From NCBI RefSeq assembly GCF_023715785.1, contig NZ_JAMBOX010000007.1, forward strand, positions 62,001-126,000: a stretch of 64,000 nt of DNA, written 5' to 3'. Of the stretch, positions 1-7,256 are shown piece after piece. A model generated the notes under the pieces. The model had not been told where the DNA came from and did not search any database. It saw nothing but the letters and a program-made list of their open reading frames with translations. This DNA comes from Neobacillus niacini (GTDB lineage: Bacteria; Bacillota; Bacilli; Bacillales; Cytobacillaceae). How positions within the stretch are numbered: the first letter of the stretch is position 1; the number at the start of each line of letters is the position of its first letter. Position numbers and translations under genes: made by a program.

Positions 1-1652
1 ATTTTAATCTGGTTACTTCCATCATAAATTTGATAGTTATTTTTCCCCTGCTCTTTTACTTCATACATCGCCTGGTCCGCATGATTGAGTACCATTTTTG
101 CATCCATACTATGCTCTGAATAAAAAGAGATGCCTATACTTGGTGTAATATAGAATGGCTGCTCTCCCAGGACAATAGGTGCGTTAAATTCATCAAGAAT
201 CCGCTGAGCCGAAGTGATGGCCTCACTCCTGGTTATGTCCGGGAGCAAAATAGTAAATTCATCCCCGGCGTGTCTAGCTACCGTATCCTCTTTTCGAACA
301 CAGCCGGTTAGCCGTTCTGCCACCTCTTTTAATAGAGTATCTCCTTTTTGATGGCCATAGGTGTCGTTGATTTGCTTAAACCCGTCCAAATCGAGGAACA
401 TAACAGTAATGAAACCTTTCATTAAATGCGCTTTTTTGATGGCGTGTTCCAGACGTTTTTCAAATAGTCTTCTATTTGGCAGCTGGGTTAAATAATCGAA
501 GTATGCCATTTGCGCCAACAGCTTCTCTGCCTTTTTCCGTTCGGTCATATCACGAGCAATGGATAAAATCATCGTTTCCTGTTCAATACACAGTACCGAA
601 GCGCTATATTCAAAGGCAATTTCTCGTCCACCTTTTGAAACATACGAGCCTTCAAAGGTTATGTGCCCGGAATCCAGTAGTTTATCCATTAGCTCAGGTG
701 TTTTCTCCCAGCGTGCTTCAGGAGTGATCCTAAGTGGAGACAGATTTAAAAATTCTTCCTTCGTGTACCCTAATAATTTGCATGCATTCTGATTGACATC
801 GATAAATTGGCCCGGAAGCCTCTGTTCTGTTAGGGAAAAAAGAAAGATTGCATCGTTTGCATGTTCAAATAACGCACGTGATTTGACTTCGCTTTCCTGT
901 AAAGCCTGCTCTATTCTTTTTTGTTCGGTCACATCACGATAGGTAACATGAATGGCTTTCCTACCCCTAAAGGAAATGGGAACGGCCGTTAGGACAGATT
1001 CTAACGTTTGACCGTTTCTATTTCGGATTTTTAAATCAAAATCATAAAAGGGGTGATTTTCATTTAGTACTTCATTCGTAATGGTATTGGCATAATCTAA
1101 ATCTGAAGGATCAATAAATTCCTGTATATAACTCCCAACTATCTCATCTACCGGTCCGCAGAGTAGGGTAGCAGCTGATTTGTTAGCAAATAAGATGGTT
1201 TCACCATTATGTACCATAATCGGATTCGGCGAAAAGGTGACGAGATTCCGGAACTGATCTTCGCTTTCTTTCAGCTTCTGTTCCAGTTGTTTTACTCTGG
1301 TCAAATCTTGAATTTGAGCCATAAAATATAAAGATTTATTTCCTTCCCGCACGATGAATACGGAAAATAACACCCAAATCAGCGATCCGTTCTTGTGAAT
1401 CAATCTTTTTTCTAGTTGATAAAACTCTTTTTTTCCTTCCACCAAGTCTTGTATGTGATTGAACTCTTTTACTAAATCTCCTCGGTATGTAATTCCTTGA
1501 ATGCTTGTAGAGAGGAGCTCTGCTTCCGTATACCCTGATATCTTCGTAAAGGCTTCGTTTACCTTCATCCACATACCATCTAAGGAAACGAAAGCCATTC
1601 CATTAGGAGAATACGAAAAAGATTGGTGAAATAAAGCTGTATAATTTAACAT
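1..1652 (-). CDS. Multi-PAS GGDEF diguanylate cyclase (partial)
   Basis: Probable sensor enzyme making cyclic di-GMP. Reading leftwards from ATG at 1652 gives an open frame that runs off the window's left edge, so the C-terminus is not seen. Three PAS-like domains lie at about residues 5-120, 130-250 and 260-375, each followed by the usual D-(V/M)-T-E-(Q/R) linker. A GGDEF domain follows, with its signature as A-G-D-E-F near residue 462; the first Gly to Ala change is tolerated in known active enzymes. Five residues before it is R-K-E-D, matching the RxxD inhibitory product-binding site, which favours a catalytically competent, feedback-controlled enzyme. No transmembrane segment is visible, so it is probably cytosolic. 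The start is preceded by a GGGGAT ribosome site. Whether an EAL domain follows cannot be seen. Confidence 0.9.
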   Translation of the reverse strand, partial: MLNYTALFHQSFSYSPNGMAFVSLDGMWMKVNEAFTKISGYTEAELLSTSIQGITYRGDLVKEFNHIQDLVEGKKEFYQLEKRLIHKNGSLIWVLFSVFIVREGNKSLYFMAQIQDLTRVKQLEQKLKESEDQFRNLVTFSPNPIMVHNGETILFANKSAATLLCGPVDEIVGSYIQEFIDPSDLDYANTITNEVLNENHPFYDFDLKIRNRNGQTLESVLTAVPISFRGRKAIHVTYRDVTEQKRIEQALQESEVKSRALFEHANDAIFLFSLTEQRLPGQFIDVNQNACKLLGYTKEEFLNLSPLRITPEARWEKTPELMDKLLDSGHITFEGSYVSKGGREIAFEYSASVLCIEQETMILSIARDMTERKKAEKLLAQMAYFDYLTQLPNRRLFEKRLEHAIKKAHLMKGFITVMFLDLDGFKQINDTYGHQKGDTLLKEVAERLTGCVRKEDTVARHAGDEFTILLPDITRSEAITSAQRILDEFNAPIVLGEQPFYITPSIGISFYSEHSMDAKMVLNHADQAMYEVKEQGKNNYQIYDGSNQIK

Positions 1653-1889
1653 AAATAAATCCCCAAATCACTCACCATGGTTCACACCCCGGATTTCCTT
1701 TTAAAATATCATTATTAAAAGGGATAAACTTCAAAAAACTCCCTTAAACTGAATAAAACACTAAATAATTTTACTATATTTTTATAATAATTCATAAATT
1801 TTTTTACGAATTGATTAAAAAACAAGAAAACCCACGGGGACGGTTCTGTTCGCTTATTTTGCGAGTTGGTTCCCAGACCACAATAACAT

Positions 1890-1918
1890 AAAAAGCATTC
1901 CCATGGAGAAATGCTTTT
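1890..1918. terminator. Bidirectional hairpin terminator
   Basis: AAAAAGCATT pairs with AATGCTTTTT around an 8-9 nt loop. T-runs are present on both sides. On the minus strand it would end transcripts of the small gene at 2028-2180. Confidence 0.6.
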
Positions 1919-1941
1919 TATCTAGTGCCAATTAATTTGCT

Positions 1942-2010
1942 TTATTCAAAACGTAGTTTTCTTGATTTAGTTTCCCTTAATGAAATACCTTCAATGTCTG
2001 TACTGAAAAG
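1942..2010 (-). pseudogene. C-terminal remnant of a second copy of the 2965-3339 gene
   Basis: The minus strand here encodes STDIEGISLRETK followed by a short tail and a stop. The intact gene at 2965-3339 ends in CTDIEVISLRETK, and the nucleotide match is also obvious (for example cttaatgaaata.cttcaat.tctgtac in both). There is no start or N-terminal part, so this is the tail of a duplicated and eroded paralogue. Such nested partial copies are common around immunity genes of contact-dependent toxins, but no toxin gene is visible here. Confidence 0.6.
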
Positions 2011-2027
2011 GGTGCCCCATAAGTACC

Positions 2028-2180
2028 TTACTCGTTTTTGTCTTTGAGATCGAATTCCAGGTCAGCACCTTCAATAGACTTTTCCCCATTTTGGACAGGA
2101 AATTCAGGGAATTGGTTTGTTTTCGTTTCCCAAATACTGTACTTAATATCCTTTGGGGAATTTGCATGTTTATTTTTCAT
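2028..2180 (-). CDS. Small acidic hypothetical protein, 50 aa
   Basis: A 50-residue frame starts at ATG 2180, directly after a strong GGAGGTGG ribosome site. It is hydrophilic and rich in Asp, Glu, Lys and Asn, ending in a charged D-L-K-D-K-N-E tail, with no cysteine, membrane segment or signal peptide. I do not recognise the family. It sits between a degenerate paralogue fragment on its left and decayed membrane-protein sequence on its right, with a terminator about 110 nt downstream. The good ribosome site argues that it is really translated. Confidence 0.5.
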   Translation of the reverse strand: MKNKHANSPKDIKYSIWETKTNQFPEFPVQNGEKSIEGADLEFDLKDKNE

Positions 2181-2324
2181 TCATTCCACCTCCACTACCT
2201 ATCATTTCAATAAAAATCAGGGGATATTCATTGACGAACAGTCCCTTCGCAATGTGATTAATACTGGAATTTATCCTTCTACATTACTATGTCGGCATGT
2301 TGGTGAATTTCTTCAATGGAATAA

Positions 2325-2684
2325 TCAACTAGGGTCTCGGCAAGACGGTATACGTATTGGATTGTCCTTTTGATACAACATTAAAATAGGTCGTTTCATG
2401 ACCGCATAGGAGATTCCGCCTCCGTGGTCCTTCACCCCGCTGATGGTACTGATGCGGTTGGCCACCACTTCTTCCGCGATACCTTCGTCACTAAAACTGG
2501 TCGTAAACACGCTGCCAAGTAAGGCAAGCCCTAAGACGAACAACGAAGCCCACCCAAGGGATTTACGGATTAAGGGCTGATGCGGGACAATCTCTGGTTG
2601 ATTCCGTTCCCTGTCATAATTGGCATCTGGCTGGGTAGCATCGGTATACTGGCTACGATTGGCTTTCTGTCTCATTTTTTTCAT
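2325..2684 (-). pseudogene. Single-span membrane protein, probably truncated
   Basis: This 119-residue frame has a basic N-terminus, a Gln/Asn/Asp-rich linker and one hydrophobic segment at about residues 41-63. After it comes S-F-S-D-E-G-I-A-E-E-V and a Gly-rich stretch (residues about 64-98). The last 20 residues change character and end at a stop in low-complexity sequence, suggesting that the true C-terminus has been lost. A GGGG site lies about 6 nt before ATG 2684, and the stop of another membrane-protein fragment is only 11 nt upstream, so the two look like the remains of one operon. Family not recognised. Confidence 0.4.
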
Positions 2685-2694
2685 CGTTATCCCC

Positions 2695-2850
2695 TTACAC
2701 CTTGTGTACTTTATAACTGATCGGGTATTTACAATACCAATATGATAAATAGACTCGAACCAAAATCAGACTAATGATGGCCAGAGCGATCGCCGTTCCT
2801 TTACCGTAAAAAAGTTTATCAGCCCACAGTTTGGCAAAAAAGATGGCAGC
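2695..2850 (-). pseudogene. C-terminal fragment of a membrane protein
   Basis: The minus strand encodes about 50 residues ending in K-Y-P-I-S-Y-K-V-H-K-V before a TAA at 2695. They include one clear hydrophobic helix (A-I-A-L-A-I-I-S-L-I-L-V). Going upstream the frame meets a stop almost at once, with no start or ribosome site. It is best read as the last membrane segment and tail of a gene whose body is gone. It directly precedes the 2325-2684 frame and shares its decayed state. Confidence 0.4.
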
Positions 2851-2938
2851 TTTGTTTTATTTTCCCCAGCATGTGAATGAATACAAGGATGTAATGATCT
2901 TTATTGTTTTTAAATATTCTGCTCGTTCGTGGAGCATA

Positions 2939-2963
2939 AAAAAAGGCTGCCTATGCAACCTTT
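2939..2963 (-). terminator. Terminator of the 2965-3339 gene
   Basis: AAAGGCTGC and GCAACCTTT pair with one C-A mismatch around a CTAT loop. On the minus strand the stem is followed by a run of Ts, directly after the stop at 2965. Confidence 0.65.
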
Positions 2964-2964
2964 G

Positions 2965-3339
2965 TTAAACTCTAGCCCCTTTTGTTTCTCTTAATGAAAT
3001 AACTTCAATATCTGTACAATAAAAGTGTAAGGTATCTTCCTCGTAGTCGATTACTTCATATTGCTTATTCTCCCAACCTCTGTCGCTAATATCAAAAATC
3101 TCGATTGACATTTGATGATATAGTCCAGCACTTTCAAATTTGATACTATTGGGGTTGTGGAAGCGAAAACAAGCAATATATTGTTTTTCTTTATCCTTGA
3201 CCGTAAAATCAATGTCGAGGACACAATGATCATCAAGAGATTGAGCTTGAAAGTTCAAAACGAACCCAACTATGGACTCTATATTTTGTAATGAAAAATC
3301 TTTTAGTTTATCCGTGATAAGACTTACATTTTTTATCAA
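2965..3339 (-). CDS. Hypothetical protein, possible immunity-type, 124 aa
   Basis: A soluble, acidic protein of 124 residues, with alternating hydrophobic patterns suggesting a beta-rich fold (V-L-D-I-D-F-T-V-K-D, Y-I-A-C-F-R-F-H-N-P). There is no signal peptide or membrane helix. I cannot assign it to a named family. The size, composition and partial second copy of its C-terminus at 1942-2010 resemble orphan immunity genes of polymorphic toxin loci, which is inference only. It has its own terminator. Upstream, in the same direction, is a lipoprotein gene 39 nt away. Confidence 0.6.
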   Translation of the reverse strand: MIKNVSLITDKLKDFSLQNIESIVGFVLNFQAQSLDDHCVLDIDFTVKDKEKQYIACFRFHNPNSIKFESAGLYHQMSIEIFDISDRGWENKQYEVIDYEEDTLHFYCTDIEVISLRETKGARV

Positions 3340-3377
3340 TTTGAATCACTCCACATTATAACTTCAGTATTATTAAG

Positions 3378-3809
3378 TTAATTATTTACTCTTCTTAATT
3401 CAGCCTTTTGAATCGAATCACCGGTAAGTTCAAAGAATAATTCCTGGTTATTGACTAATTGTAAGGGCATTTTTTTGTTGATGGGTATTCTATCACTGCC
3501 ATCATCTTTGTGTATGTCTGTAATAATACGAACTTCCATGTCAGCTTCACCATCTAATTCAAAATCATCTTTAAGGAATTCAAACCTTAGTTCTTCTCCT
3601 TTTGAGATTTTCGAGCCATCCGCGTTTATCATACTTGGTGAATGATTCAAGATTGCTGTTTCTAGCCCATAAAAATCAAAATTAGCATTGTTTTTTATAG
3701 TGATAATCATATTGTTTTCATTTGGTTCAACAGGAGTACCAGGATGATTTGTACAGGCAGATAAAATAATGAGAAAAATAGTCATTGGAAGTAAAAATAA
3801 TTTATTCAA
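3378..3809 (-). CDS. Putative lipoprotein, 143 aa
   Basis: The N-terminus is a lipoprotein signal: two charged or polar residues, a hydrophobic stretch (L-F-L-L-P-M-T-I-F-L-I-I) and the lipobox L-S-A-C with Cys19 as the predicted lipid-modified residue. The mature part of about 125 residues is acidic and Asn-rich, and looks beta-structured (I-T-I-K-N-N-A-N-F-D-F-Y-G-L-E). It is probably anchored on the outer face of the membrane. No enzymatic motif is visible and the function is unknown. It is transcribed leftwards, 14 nt downstream of the XRE regulator gene, so it is likely cotranscribed with the XRE/DUF2975 pair. Confidence 0.65.
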   Translation of the reverse strand: MNKLFLLPMTIFLIILSACTNHPGTPVEPNENNMIITIKNNANFDFYGLETAILNHSPSMINADGSKISKGEELRFEFLKDDFELDGEADMEVRIITDIHKDDGSDRIPINKKMPLQLVNNQELFFELTGDSIQKAELRRVNN

Positions 3810-3823
3810 ATCAACATCCCCTT

Positions 3824-4033
3824 TTATTCGTCACTTCGGTATTCTAATATATCACCTGGCTGACAATCTAAAGCCTTACAAATCGCCTCTAAAGTAGAAA
3901 ATCGAATCGCCTTCGCCTTTCCATTTTTCAAGATCGAAAGGTTCGCCATGGTGATGCCAACCCGTTCGGAAAGTTCTGTCACGCTCATTTTCCTTTTAGC
4001 CAGCATCACATCAATATTGATTATAATCGCCAT
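3824..4033 (-). CDS. YozG-like XRE transcriptional regulator
   Basis: This is a compact Cro/C1-type DNA-binding protein, 69 residues from ATG 4033. The helix-turn-helix is clear: M-S-V-T-E-L-S-E-R-V-G-I-T as helix 2 and N-L-S-I-L-K-N-G-K-A as the recognition helix, followed by F-S-T-L-E-A-I-C-K-A-L-D-C-Q-P-G-D-I-L-E-Y, the hallmark tail of the YozG subfamily. A GTG 9 nt further upstream is possible, but AGGTGAG lies at ideal distance from the internal ATG. In this family the regulator is usually paired with a DUF2975 membrane protein, as here, and probably controls its own operon. Four repeated motifs lie before the operon at 4541-4621. Confidence 0.85.
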   Translation of the reverse strand: MAIIINIDVMLAKRKMSVTELSERVGITMANLSILKNGKAKAIRFSTLEAICKALDCQPGDILEYRSDE

Positions 4034-4043
4034 TATTCTCACC

Positions 4044-4526
4044 TCAGACCGTTAAATCATTTTCCGATTTAATATCAATCGCCTCTTTTAAAAGCCTTTG
4101 AAGAACAGCGGCAAAGACAGCAATCACCATGGAAGCAAACGGAACAACGCATCCGACAAAAATGACACCTGGTGCGTCGTCTGCCTCTGCAAAAAGATAA
4201 AAGAGCGGCAAGACTAGGATATGCAACGCACTGATTGAGATGGCACAGTGTTTAATCTTCCTTAACGCTTCTACAGAAATGTCCGAGAAAGCTTCATTTT
4301 TGTCAATATAGCGCAAAAGCTTGAAAGCCTGATACAAAGCGAAGTAATAAGGGATCGCTGATGTCCAAAATATGATGGAAACGAGATATTTGATAAAAGA
4401 AAACTCCGGAAGCAATTTTGCTGCAAGCTCCGCTAACTCAGGCACCAAAAAAATGCACAAAGCAAGAACCGGAATTCCCATAAAAATGACCGTTAACTTT
4501 AAAAAGAGTGTTGAACCTCTTTTCAT
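4044..4526 (-). CDS. DUF2975 membrane protein
   Basis: A protein of about 160 residues with four predicted transmembrane helices (roughly residues 8-28, 45-67, 92-113 and 123-145). The hydrophilic loop L-L-R-Y-I-D-K-N-E-A-F-S and the charged L-R-K-I-K-H segment fit DUF2975. The stop is followed within 10 nt by the XRE gene, the typical pairing for this family. GAGGTG is 6 nt before ATG 4526; a GTG 9 nt further up is less well placed. The function of the family is not established. The pair may form a membrane-linked regulatory module, which is inference. Confidence 0.8.
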   Translation of the reverse strand: MKRGSTLFLKLTVIFMGIPVLALCIFLVPELAELAAKLLPEFSFIKYLVSIIFWTSAIPYYFALYQAFKLLRYIDKNEAFSDISVEALRKIKHCAISISALHILVLPLFYLFAEADDAPGVIFVGCVVPFASMVIAVFAAVLQRLLKEAIDIKSENDLTV

Positions 4527-4540
4527 AGAAAGCACCTCAC

Positions 4541-4621
4541 TTATTTATTGTCAAATTGATTTTAAAACATTATTTATCGTTTTTCAATAAATATTTATTG
4601 AATTTTATATTTTATTTATTG
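4541..4621. promoter_or_regulatory. Iterated operator-like repeats before the DUF2975/XRE operon
   Basis: Four copies of TTATTTATTG or a one- to two-base variant lie at 4541-4550, 4570-4579, 4591-4600 and 4612-4621. The last three are spaced exactly 21 bp apart, two helical turns. The third belongs to a perfect 16-bp palindrome, CAATAAATATTTATTG (4585-4600). Placement just upstream of the ribosome site suggests autoregulation by the XRE protein. Confidence 0.5.
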
Positions 4622-4696
4622 TTTTTTTAAATCTTTTATTTAATAAAATCCTTCCAAATCCATTAGTCATAAGTGAAATCTTAAATTGAAATTATT

Positions 4697-4726
4697 TTGG
4701 CTCTTTTCCTTTAAATCGGTTATAAT
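4697..4726 (+). promoter_or_regulatory. Candidate promoter of the antitoxin RNA
   Basis: TTGGCT and TATAAT are separated by 18 bp and point right into the toxin 3' region. The start of transcription would be near 4733. Confidence 0.55.
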
Positions 4727-4755
4727 ATAAATAGATAATTCATAAATTAAAAAAA

Positions 4756-4783
4756 GACCGAACATGCAGTAACATGTTCGGTC
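4756..4783 (-). terminator. Terminator of the toxin mRNA
   Basis: GACCGAACATG and CATGTTCGGTC form a perfect 11-bp stem. On the minus strand it is followed by a T-run, so it ends the leftward toxin transcript. Near-identical hairpins occur at 7257-7284 and 29844-29871. Confidence 0.7.
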
Positions 4784-4826
4784 CAGCAATAGACGGTCCC
4801 TCTAGGGGGTCGGCTAAAATAAGGGG

Positions 4827-4870
4827 AATAATCCACCTGAGCCGCTAACTCAAGGGTGGATTATTTTTTT
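4827..4870 (+). terminator. Antitoxin RNA terminator overlapping the toxin stop
   Basis: An 11-bp stem, AATAATCCACC/GGTGGATTATT, with an inner TGAG/CTCA pairing and a seven-T run on the plus strand. The toxin's stop codon lies inside the right arm. Confidence 0.7.
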
Positions 4871-4944
4871 CGGTTAAATGACAGAATGGTCACGATTAAA
4901 CTAGCAAATCCAATCGCAAACATTAATGATTCAAAAACTGTCAT
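4861..4944 (-). CDS. Type I toxin, holin-like peptide (TxpA/YonT type), 27 aa
   Basis: A 27-residue peptide: a short M-T-V-F-E-S start, one hydrophobic helix (residues 5-23) and a basic N-R-K-K tail. This is the typical build of the putative holin-like toxins of Bacillus, which insert in the membrane when their antisense RNA is absent. AAGGGGG precedes ATG 4944 at good distance. A minus-strand promoter (TATACT with TTGTTC) lies at 5015-5042, giving a leader of about 65 nt. An antisense RNA gene overlaps its 3' end. No alternative long frame covers the region. Confidence 0.75.
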   Translation of the reverse strand: MTVFESLMFAIGFASLIVTILSFNRKK

Positions 4945-5014
4945 CCGGCATAACCCCCTTTCGGTTGGGAGTGGCGCCGACCACCCTTGAGAATTCCTAT
5001 TCTATTGCAATTAA

Positions 5015-5042
5015 AGTATAACATATCCAACAATGAGAACAA
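5015..5042 (-). promoter_or_regulatory. Candidate toxin promoter
   Basis: On the minus strand, TTGTTC and TATACT are separated by 16 bp. It lies 70 bp upstream of the toxin start. Confidence 0.5.
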
Positions 5043-5137
5043 ACGTTTCCGATGAAAATTATCTTCATCTTAGTTTACCGGCTTCTATCCCCATTTTACC
5101 GGCACTTTTTCTAATTTACCCGCACTCCCTTCAGTTG

Positions 5138-5602
5138 TTACTGTACAAAATGTTTCTCGCCATCAAAAACCGGATCGCTGGTATTAGGCAGGTACCATAG
5201 TGTCTTGAGTTCTATGCCCTTCTCAGCAAACATGGCCGTCAATTCTTCCATGAAGATGCCGCGTGTAGGGTCACAGGAGGGGCTGCTTTGGATACCGAGT
5301 ATTCCTGCAAGCTCATAACCGTTTTTCAAGTAGTCCTCCGCTTGCCACAGGACAGTCTTCAGAATCTCACGGCAATGCTTTCGGTATTCCGGCGTGTTAT
5401 ATTGCTCATATGTCATCGGCGGCCGGTCCAATCCCAGAAAAGTAAATTCTGGACAGGGGAGCTGAAGAAACCCGTAGCCCTGCTTCATTGCCCATTCGAC
5501 AGCTGAAAAAATCGCTCCCTCCGCTCGTGCCTCCTCCGGAATGACCGTATTCTGGTTTAGGATACAATGAGAGACAATGAGAATCTTCTTGCTACGCTGC
5601 AT
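5138..5602 (-). CDS. TudS-related putative desulfidase (CD3072 type)
   Basis: A protein of 154 residues resembling the CD3072 branch of TudS/DUF523-like proteins. TudS enzymes use a [4Fe-4S] cluster held by three cysteines to remove sulfur from thiolated compounds. The matching cysteines here are Cys13 in S-H-C-I-L-N-Q-N, Cys50 in L-P-C-P-E and Cys110 in S-S-P-S-C-D, all in conserved surroundings. It is cytosolic, with no signal. It overlaps the 3' end of the ECF S-component gene by 11 nt, and the two families are known to be paired, so the transporter probably brings in the substrate. The substrate is unknown. Confidence 0.8.
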   Translation of the reverse strand: MQRSKKILIVSHCILNQNTVIPEEARAEGAIFSAVEWAMKQGYGFLQLPCPEFTFLGLDRPPMTYEQYNTPEYRKHCREILKTVLWQAEDYLKNGYELAGILGIQSSPSCDPTRGIFMEELTAMFAEKGIELKTLWYLPNTSDPVFDGEKHFVQ

Positions 5603-6167
5603 GCCGGTTTTCCTTCTTTACGAGTTTTAAAAAAGCCGGCAGCCGGGTAATGATGTACATAACGAGCAGACAAGTGACGATCTTATCGACAAAGTTCCCG
5701 GTAATTCGGGAAATAAATGTGGAAGCAAACACGCTTTCACCAGCAGCCCGGGCCCAAAGCACCACCAAATCCATCCCGCTTCCATTCAAACCACCAAATA
5801 CAGCAACGGCAATCGGCGTCCCGATTAAAGGGGCAACGACCGATAAAATAAGTCCCGTAATCAAGGCTATATACCATTTGGTAAAATCGAATTTCTTCGC
5901 CATATATCCCACCACTAATGCAATCGCCACATTCACAAGGCCAAAGAAAATGGCAGTAGGTCCAGTTGTAACACCGAGCACGACATTGGTTAAAGCCCCC
6001 GCCAACGCGCCCCACCATGGACCGAATAAAACCGCTACTAACACTGTTCCAATCGTATCGAGGAATAATAGCGGAATTTTTAAAGCTGAAACCACAGTCC
6101 CTAAGATGACGTTTAGGGCAATTCCCATCGCGGAATAGGTTAAAATCATGGTTTTACTTGTTTTCAT
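5592..6167 (-). CDS. ECF transporter S component (CD3073 family)
   Basis: An integral membrane protein of 191 residues with five to six hydrophobic helices, a Gly/Ala-rich core (F-G-P-W-W-G-A-L-A-G-A-L-T-N) and N-terminal small-residue helices typical of ECF substrate-binding subunits. It would need the shared EcfA-EcfA'-EcfT module, which is not in this window. ATG 6167 is chosen because GGGAGAG precedes it properly; it lies 4 nt after the LysR stop. Coupling with the TudS-like gene downstream suggests uptake of a thio-compound or modified base. That assignment is inferred from context only. Confidence 0.85.
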   Translation of the reverse strand: MKTSKTMILTYSAMGIALNVILGTVVSALKIPLLFLDTIGTVLVAVLFGPWWGALAGALTNVVLGVTTGPTAIFFGLVNVAIALVVGYMAKKFDFTKWYIALITGLILSVVAPLIGTPIAVAVFGGLNGSGMDLVVLWARAAGESVFASTFISRITGNFVDKIVTCLLVMYIITRLPAFLKLVKKENRHAA

Positions 6168-6171
6168 GTGT

Positions 6172-7074
6172 TCACTCTCCCTTTGGGTCATTATTTTTAA
6201 AAAGTAAATTCGTAAACTCTTTAATGATTGGACGATGTTCGTCGTCTTTCAGGGTGGTAAAATAAATGCTGCGCGGTATGGGGTCGATATTCTCCATCAT
6301 TTGCACGCGATTTGCCTTTACTGCAGGAAGTGCAGCTAATTTAGAGACAAAGCTGATTCCAAGACCCGCTTCGACTGCGGCAATCACCCCCTCTGTACTT
6401 CCAATCGACAGCCCTATTTTTAAATCGGTTACTTCTTGCCCATACCCAGCGAGAAATTCTTCCATTCTCCTTCTCGTGCCCGAACTGCTTTCTCGTACGA
6501 CAAATTCATAATGATGCAGTTGGCTGAAATCTGGCTCTTCCTTTTCGAGGAGCGGGTGATGATTTGGCGTGATCAATACAAGCGAATCATATGTAAGTGG
6601 AAGAGAGCTTAATTTAGCAGAGGCAGGCTTCACCCCCACAATGGCAACATCAACCTGTTGATCAAGAAGCCGCTTTACCGTGTCTTCGGAATCATGGATC
6701 TCAATTGAAACCTCTACCTTAGGAAAATGGTTGCGAAATTCCCTCACTAGGCTGGGAACCAGGTAAGTACCAGGAATCGTGCTGGCCCCTATTTTCAAGC
6801 TTCCAGTTAAGGTGTCTTGAAATCCAAGCAGATCATCCGCCAATCTCCGCCATCTTTGTATCATCTCCTTTGCTGCCTGGTAGACCAGAGTGCCGGCCGC
6901 AGTTGGTTGAATGCCAGACACCCCTCGGTCGAGCAGTGTCAATCCAAGGTCTTCTTCTAAACTCTTAATCTTTAGGCTAACGGCTGGCTGGGAACTGTTA
7001 AGAGCTACTGCGGCTTCGGAAAAGCTGCCCTTCTCAACAACTAATCTAAATGCATCGAACTTATTTAAATTCAT
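6172..7074 (-). CDS. LysR family transcriptional regulator
   Basis: A 300-residue LysR protein: winged helix-turn-helix in residues 1-60 (F-S-E-A-A-V-A-L-N-S-S-Q-P-A-V-S as the HTH) and a periplasmic-binding-like effector domain from about residue 88. It resembles CysB-like and selenium/sulfur-related LysR regulators (L-K-I-G-A-S-T-I-P-G-T-Y near residue 95). It is the first gene of a tight leftward run with the ECF S component and TudS-like gene (4-nt gap, then 11-nt overlap). It is therefore likely their regulator, sensing the imported sulfur or selenium compound; this is inference. Confidence 0.9.
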   Translation of the reverse strand: MNLNKFDAFRLVVEKGSFSEAAVALNSSQPAVSLKIKSLEEDLGLTLLDRGVSGIQPTAAGTLVYQAAKEMIQRWRRLADDLLGFQDTLTGSLKIGASTIPGTYLVPSLVREFRNHFPKVEVSIEIHDSEDTVKRLLDQQVDVAIVGVKPASAKLSSLPLTYDSLVLITPNHHPLLEKEEPDFSQLHHYEFVVRESSSGTRRRMEEFLAGYGQEVTDLKIGLSIGSTEGVIAAVEAGLGISFVSKLAALPAVKANRVQMMENIDPIPRSIYFTTLKDDEHRPIIKEFTNLLFKNNDPKGE

Positions 7075-7084
7075 ATGCCTGCTC

Positions 7085-7256
7085 CTTTCGTATTAGTAAT
7101 TTTTATTTAAGGTATAAAGAAATTTTATGGGGAGGTCAAAAAAATAATAAAGTAAGCTGGAAGCAATAATGTTTTATCTAAATTTTACCTTACCATGACT
7201 GGAATTTCTAGCGCGAACAGTTCTAATATATATAGACAATTCATAAGGCTAAAAAA
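7085..7256. other. Intergenic stretch, no gene seen
   Basis: Between the LysR gene and the GH1 operon terminator there is AT-rich sequence without a supported frame. Bases 7221-7256 resemble the -10 and transcript-start region of the antitoxin at 4719-4755, so this is a remnant of a second type I locus whose toxin is gone. Confidence 0.4.

Larger units (their letters stand above)
4733..4870 (+). ncRNA. Predicted antisense RNA antitoxin (RatA-like arrangement)
   Basis: Transcription from the 4697-4726 promoter would give an RNA of about 135 nt, running through the GACCGAACATG stem-loop and a second small GC-rich hairpin. It would end at the strong AATAATCCACC/GGTGGATTATT terminator followed by seven Ts (4827-4870). 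The RNA is complementary to the 3' untranslated part and last codons of the toxin gene on the other strand. This is the convergent layout known for txpA/ratA and bsrG/SR4 in Bacillus subtilis. Start and end are inferred from sequence only. Confidence 0.55.

Noticed and set aside
5650..6138. Long plus-strand open frame of 162 codons opposite the ECF gene
   Set aside because: It is the antisense shadow of a well-supported membrane protein, has no ribosome site and shows no protein-like pattern.
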